Of a stretch of 7,226 nucleotides of DNA, positions 5,260-7,226 are shown piece after piece. This DNA is from an uncultured Clostridium sp. Its GTDB lineage: Bacteria > Bacillota > Clostridia > TANB77 > CAG-508. The position numbers and the translations under genes were made by a program. The stretch's first letter is position 1. Each line of letters opens with the position of its first letter. The DNA lies in NCBI GenBank assembly GCA_946498265.1, contig CAMMNR010000090.1:1-7226 (forward strand). The letters are read 5' to 3'. The notes beneath the pieces were generated by a model that had not been told where the DNA came from, did not search any database, and worked only from the letters and a program-made list of their open reading frames with translations.

Positions 5260-5346
5260 AAAAAAGATAACCTGCCTTAGTTTGGTCGCTACCGCAGATT
5301 ATCCTATCATTGCACAAGTATTTCCCAACTTGTGAAAGTTATATAT
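5260..5346 (-). ncRNA. Putative small RNA of about 85-90 nt, two hairpins plus terminator
   Basis: A minus-strand promoter (5353-5381) should start transcription near 5346. The transcript has hairpin 1, CACAAGT (5313-5319) with ACTTGTG (5328-5334) and an 8-nt loop UGGGAAAU. Hairpin 2 pairs 5266-5275 with 5294-5303 in a 10-bp stem, fully paired on the minus strand through one G-U wobble, with GGT/ACC paired inside its loop. Six T residues follow at once (5265-5260). Outer TGCAAT/ATTGCA arms (5254-5259, 5309-5314) flank hairpin 2. There is no start codon with a ribosome-binding site, so a non-coding RNA is likely. It lies between repressor and integrase and overlaps neither coding region. No known family is recognised; a type I antitoxin-like RNA is possible, but no toxin peptide is visible. 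Confidence 0.6.
5266..5303 (-). terminator. Terminator hairpin ending the small RNA
   Basis: A 10-bp stem (5266-5275 with 5294-5303) around an 18-nt loop that itself contains a GGT-CGCT-ACC mini-hairpin. On the minus strand it is followed by TTTTTT. On the plus strand the stem has a C-A mismatch and no T-tract, so it is a poor terminator for the repressor transcript. Confidence 0.7.
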
Positions 5347-5357
5347 ATATATATTAT
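5330..5357 (+). promoter_or_regulatory. Putative integrase promoter
   Basis: TTGTGA (5330-5335), 16-bp spacer and TATTAT (5352-5357) on the plus strand, about 60 bp before the integrase start. The -10 overlaps the -10 of the opposing small-RNA promoter, so both cannot be occupied at once. Confidence 0.5.
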
Positions 5358-5381
5358 AGCAGAAATATTAACCTTTCACAA
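5353..5381 (-). promoter_or_regulatory. Strong extended promoter of the small RNA
   Basis: On the minus strand, TTGTGA (5376-5381), a 17-bp spacer and a perfect TATAAT (5353-5358) preceded by an extended -10 TGC. The combination of consensus -10, optimal spacing and TGn element makes it one of the best-matching promoters in the window. Confidence 0.75.
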
Positions 5382-5420
5382 GTAAAAACAAAAATTTTTA
5401 TTATGAGGAGGTTATTTTTT

Positions 5421-6728
5421 ATGGGCAAAAAGTCACGAGGAAATGGAGAAGGCACTATTTACAAAAGAGAGATTCATGGAAAAACAAAATGGTGTGCAGA
5501 ATACACACTTCAGTATTGTGATAGGAATGGAAAAAGAAAGAAAAAAACAATCTTTGGAGATACTAGACAAGAAGTTAAGGAAAAATTAGAACAACTTATA
5601 ATTGAACTAGGTACAAATACTTATGTTGATAAAAATAGTACAAAATTTATTGATATTGCAACAAGTATCGTAGATGATGGATATAGATTAAATAAACTTT
5701 CTGATAGTTCTTATAAAAGAAAAAAAGAAACTTTAAAACAAATTCAAAAACATTATATGGCAGAAATGGAACTTCAAAAAATAACAGAATATGATGTAAA
5801 GGATTTCTTATCTTATATTACTAAATATTCAAACTCAGTTATTGGAAAAATATACGGTTTAGTTAATAATACATTTAAACGAGCCATAAGAAAAAACATT
5901 ATAAAATATAATTTTTTGGATGATAAACTTGAGTTTTTCAAACCTACTTCTAGTAGGAAAGACAAAAAAGTACGAGCATTTACTGTTGATGAGCAAAAGA
6001 AATTCTTGGATATAGTTTTAAATGTTAATAACAAAGTAAAATATAAACACCAATTACTACTTTCCATGTATTCTGGTATGAGAATGGGAGAAATAAATGC
6101 ATTGGATGTTGATGATGTAGATTTTGATAACAATATAATTCATGTCAGGAGAACACTTACAAAAAGCAAAGATGATAAGACGATTATGGGAGATAAGACA
6201 AAAACTAATCATGGAGAAAGAGATATTGTTATGGATGAGCAAGTTAGATATATTTTAAAAGATTATATGGACAATTATTACAAAGAAAATAAAGAACATG
6301 TTATTTTTTATAATGATAAAAAGGATACATTTTGGACTGCATCACAAATAAATATGGTATTTAAAAGATTATGTGAAAAATATGATATTGGGATAGGTTA
6401 TGATGTAAATCAGCACATGCTCCGCCATACTTTTGCGACTAGATGCATTGAATCAGGAATGCCTGCAAATGTATTACAAAAAATTATGGGACATCATGAT
6501 CTTAGAACTACTTTAGAAGTTTATTGTGATGTATTTGCAAATTATGAAAAGCAACATAGTGTTCAAACTTATGATTATTTAAAAGAAAACGGATTGTTAT
6601 TAAAAGATGTAAAACAAAAAGAAAATACTATGCCAAAAGAAGAATTACAAAAAATTATAAATAAACTAAATGATATGTATGAAAAACAAGATGACAAATT
6701 AATAAAAATACTAAAAATGGTCGCTTAA
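5421..6728 (+). CDS. int: Phage tyrosine integrase with AP2-like arm-binding domain, 435 aa
   Basis: Catalyses site-specific integration and, with an excisionase, excision. Residues 5-65 form the AP2-like arm-binding domain (NGEGTIYKREIHGKTKW, then KRKKKTIFGDTRQEV) seen in Tn916-type and Firmicute phage integrases. Residues 75-165 are the helical core-binding domain. Residues 185-375 are the catalytic domain with Arg221 (SGMRMGEI), Lys259/Lys261, His332-x2-Arg335 (HMLRHTF), His358 (MGHHD) and nucleophile Tyr368 (LEVYCDV). All key residues are intact. A charged helical tail (395-435) follows. I chose the ATG at 5421, with GAGGAGG 9 nt upstream, rather than an upstream in-frame ATG without a site. 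It reads toward the tRNA-Asn gene and its attachment repeats, the standard layout. Confidence 0.95.
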   Translation: MGKKSRGNGEGTIYKREIHGKTKWCAEYTLQYCDRNGKRKKKTIFGDTRQEVKEKLEQLIIELGTNTYVDKNSTKFIDIATSIVDDGYRLNKLSDSSYKRKKETLKQIQKHYMAEMELQKITEYDVKDFLSYITKYSNSVIGKIYGLVNNTFKRAIRKNIIKYNFLDDKLEFFKPTSSRKDKKVRAFTVDEQKKFLDIVLNVNNKVKYKHQLLLSMYSGMRMGEINALDVDDVDFDNNIIHVRRTLTKSKDDKTIMGDKTKTNHGERDIVMDEQVRYILKDYMDNYYKENKEHVIFYNDKKDTFWTASQINMVFKRLCEKYDIGIGYDVNQHMLRHTFATRCIESGMPANVLQKIMGHHDLRTTLEVYCDVFANYEKQHSVQTYDYLKENGLLLKDVKQKENTMPKEELQKIINKLNDMYEKQDDKLIKILKMVA

Positions 6729-6749
6729 TTATAAGTCCAATTATATATA

Positions 6750-6780
6750 AAAATCAAGGTAAATAGCCTTGATTTTTTCT
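6750..6780 (+). terminator. Terminator after the integrase gene
   Basis: A perfect 10-bp stem, AAAATCAAGG (6750-6759) with CCTTGATTTT (6767-6776), a 7-nt loop and a T-rich tail, 21 bp after the integrase stop. A shorter T-run on the other strand makes it potentially bidirectional. Confidence 0.85.
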
Positions 6781-6786
6781 TATCTC

Positions 6787-6807
6787 GTACGGTCGTTGTA
6801 CGGTCGT
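6787..6807. repeat. Tandem GC-rich 10-bp repeat at the edge of the attachment region
   Basis: GTACGGTCGT occurs at 6787-6796 and 6798-6807, an 11-bp period of one helical turn. It stands out by its GC content in an AT-rich element and directly borders the arm repeats. It could bind an excisionase or host factor (inference). Confidence 0.65.
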
Positions 6808-6809
6808 GC

Positions 6810-6940
6810 GAAAGATATTTGAACATTTTTGAAAGATATGTGAACAGGTGCATTTTTTTATAAAATCAAAAAAATGCGAAAAAATAGGGCTTTCACAGCT
6901 GTTCAGATACCTTTCACATCTGTTGAAAACCCTTAATATT
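6810..6940. other. Attachment-site arm region (one end of the integrated element)
   Basis: Two direct-repeat pairs are visible. GAAAGATATTTGAACA (6810-6825) and GAAAGATATGTGAACA (6831-6846) differ at one base; CTTTCACAGCTGTT (6890-6903) and CTTTCACATCTGTT (6911-6924) also differ at one base. Both pairs have a 21-bp period, and the pairs face each other: 6835-6850 is an inverted match (13 of 16) to 6896-6911. A perfect hairpin GCATTTTTTT/AAAAAAATGC (6850-6859, 6868-6877) lies between. This is the pattern of integrase arm-type sites. The crossover core should lie in or next to the tRNA 3' end (about 6935-6960). The other attachment site is not in the window, so the exact core cannot be set. Confidence 0.7.
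6879..6932 (-). terminator. Probable terminator of the rRNA/tRNA-Asn operon, built from attachment repeats
   Basis: On the minus strand, 6924-6932 pairs with 6887-6895 in a 9-bp stem (one G-U) that encloses an inner CAGAT/ATCTG hairpin, followed by TATTTTTT. It lies just 8 bp after the tRNA CCA end. The same bases form the right-hand arm repeats, so the structure may be incidental, but it is well placed to end host transcription before it reaches the integrase gene. Confidence 0.55.
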
Positions 6941-7015
6941 GGCTCCTCTTGTTGGACTCGAACCAACGACCTATCGGTTAACAGCCGAGCGCTCTACCAA
7001 CTGAGCTAAAGAGGA
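6940..7015 (-). tRNA. tRNA-Asn (anticodon GTT)
   Basis: A 76-nt tRNA including an encoded CCA (6940-6942). The 7-bp acceptor stem is TCCTCTT with AAGAGGA; the D-arm contains AGCTCAGTTGGTAGAGC; the anticodon loop CTGTTAA gives GTT at 6980-6982; the T-arm contains GGTTCGAGTCC. It follows the 5S gene by about 10 bp, so it is probably part of the same rRNA operon. The tRNA is intact, and its 3' end abuts the integrated element, as expected for a tRNA used as integration target, where the incoming element restores the 3' part. Confidence 0.97.
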
Positions 7016-7024
7016 ATATATAAA

Positions 7025-7141
7025 AACTGGCGACAACCTATTTTCTCAGCAGGGTAACCCGCAAATATCTTCGGCACATTAGAGCTTGACTTCTGTGTTC
7101 GGTATGGGAACAGGTATTTCCTCTATGTTATCATCACCAGA
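7025..7141 (-). rRNA. rrf: 5S ribosomal RNA
   Basis: A complete 5S rRNA of about 117 nt, ends accurate to a few bases. The conserved core CCATACCGAACACAGAAGT is present on the minus strand, and the 5' CUGGUGAU pairs with the 3' GUCGCCAG to close helix I. The conserved segment near GCCGAAGAUA and the CUGAGA loop region are also visible. It is upstream of tRNA-Asn in a standard 23S-5S-tRNA order; the 23S gene would lie beyond the right edge. Confidence 0.95.
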
Positions 7142-7226
7142 AAAGTTTTGTATACTTTCCTTTGATTATATTTTATATAATCTTATTTTCAAACGATGTA
7201 TTTAATATATCACTTTTCTTGCTTTT
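7142..7226 (-). other. 23S-5S intergenic spacer (partial)
   Basis: An AT-rich stretch upstream of the 5S gene with no ORF. It contains a perfect 8-bp hairpin, GATTATAT (7164-7171) with ATATAATC (7175-7182), which may be part of an rRNA processing stem. The end of the 23S gene is not recognisable within the window. Confidence 0.6.

Larger units (their letters stand above)
5328..5383. repeat. 11-bp inverted repeat framing opposed promoters
   Basis: ACTTGTGAAAG (5328-5338) and its exact reverse complement CTTTCACAAGT (5373-5383) flank a 34-bp AT-rich spacer. Each arm contains a TTGTGA -35 box pointing inward. The right arm shares ACCTTTCACA (5371-5380) exactly with the attachment-region repeat at 6909-6918, which suggests binding by the same protein. 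Confidence 0.8.

Noticed and set aside
5310..5420. N-terminal extension of the integrase from an ATG at 5310
   Set aside because: It would cover the inverted repeat and both promoters and lacks a ribosome-binding site; the ATG at 5421 has GAGGAGG and gives the standard integrase N-terminus.
6754..6966. 70-codon minus-strand open frame across the tRNA 3' end and attachment region
   Set aside because: It overlaps the tRNA-Asn gene, the attachment repeats and two terminators, has no good ribosome-binding site and no recognisable protein features.
1..7226. CRISPR array or insertion sequence
   Set aside because: No regularly spaced repeats of 23-40 bp, no transposase gene and no terminal inverted repeats with target duplications are visible.

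Overview
The window looks like the integrase-proximal end of a temperate-phage genome (prophage) integrated at a host tRNA-Asn gene, in a low-GC Gram-positive bacterium, most likely a member of the Clostridia. The base composition is very AT-rich, Shine-Dalgarno sites are strong AGGAGG types, TGA is used as a stop, and the gene set (S24-type repressor, Cro-like protein, replisome organiser, DnaC, DUF1492 late regulator, AP2-type tyrosine integrase) is that of siphovirus prophages of Firmicutes. No structural phage gene is visible, so 'prophage' is inferred from the early and regulatory module. The element runs off the left edge, and its distal attachment site is not in the window.

Right edge (about 6940-7226): host DNA on the minus strand, namely the 23S-5S spacer, a 5S rRNA gene and a tRNA-Asn(GTT) with encoded CCA. 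The element abuts the 3' end of the tRNA. Between the tRNA and the integrase gene (6787-6935) lies a repeat-dense segment read here as the attachment-site arm region: two pairs of direct repeats, each with a 21-bp period, facing each other across a perfect 10-bp hairpin. Part of it also folds into an apparent terminator for the host rRNA/tRNA operon.

Plus-strand lysogeny side (4486-6780): promoter, CI-like repressor and integrase. The repressor reading frame is broken by one extra C at 4856, between the DNA-binding domain and the peptidase-like domain. Between repressor and integrase is a compact minus-strand unit, with a promoter whose -10 is a perfect match to the consensus, two hairpins and a U-tract. 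It appears to encode a small RNA of about 85-90 nt. Its promoter is face-to-face with the integrase promoter, and both lie in an 11-bp inverted repeat that resembles the attachment-arm repeats.

Minus-strand lytic side (1-4450): a consensus promoter drives a Cro-like repressor, an excisionase-like protein, a small membrane protein, a replisome organiser with a likely internal origin, a DnaC-type helicase loader, a 59-aa protein coupled by an ATGA overlap, a minimal tyrosine recombinase, a DUF1492 late regulator, a terminator, an unrecognised 149-aa protein, and the first 33 codons of a gene resembling MGMT-family alkyltransferase-like proteins. Three 16-bp operator-like palindromes sit in or beside the two divergent promoters and just after cro.

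Proposed working: repressor and Cro compete at the three palindromes to choose lysogeny or the leftward lytic operon. The lytic operon replicates the genome and switches on late genes. Integrase, with the putative excisionase, moves the element in and out of tRNA-Asn. The frameshift suggests that lysogeny control may be defective in this copy, unless the extra base is a sequencing error.
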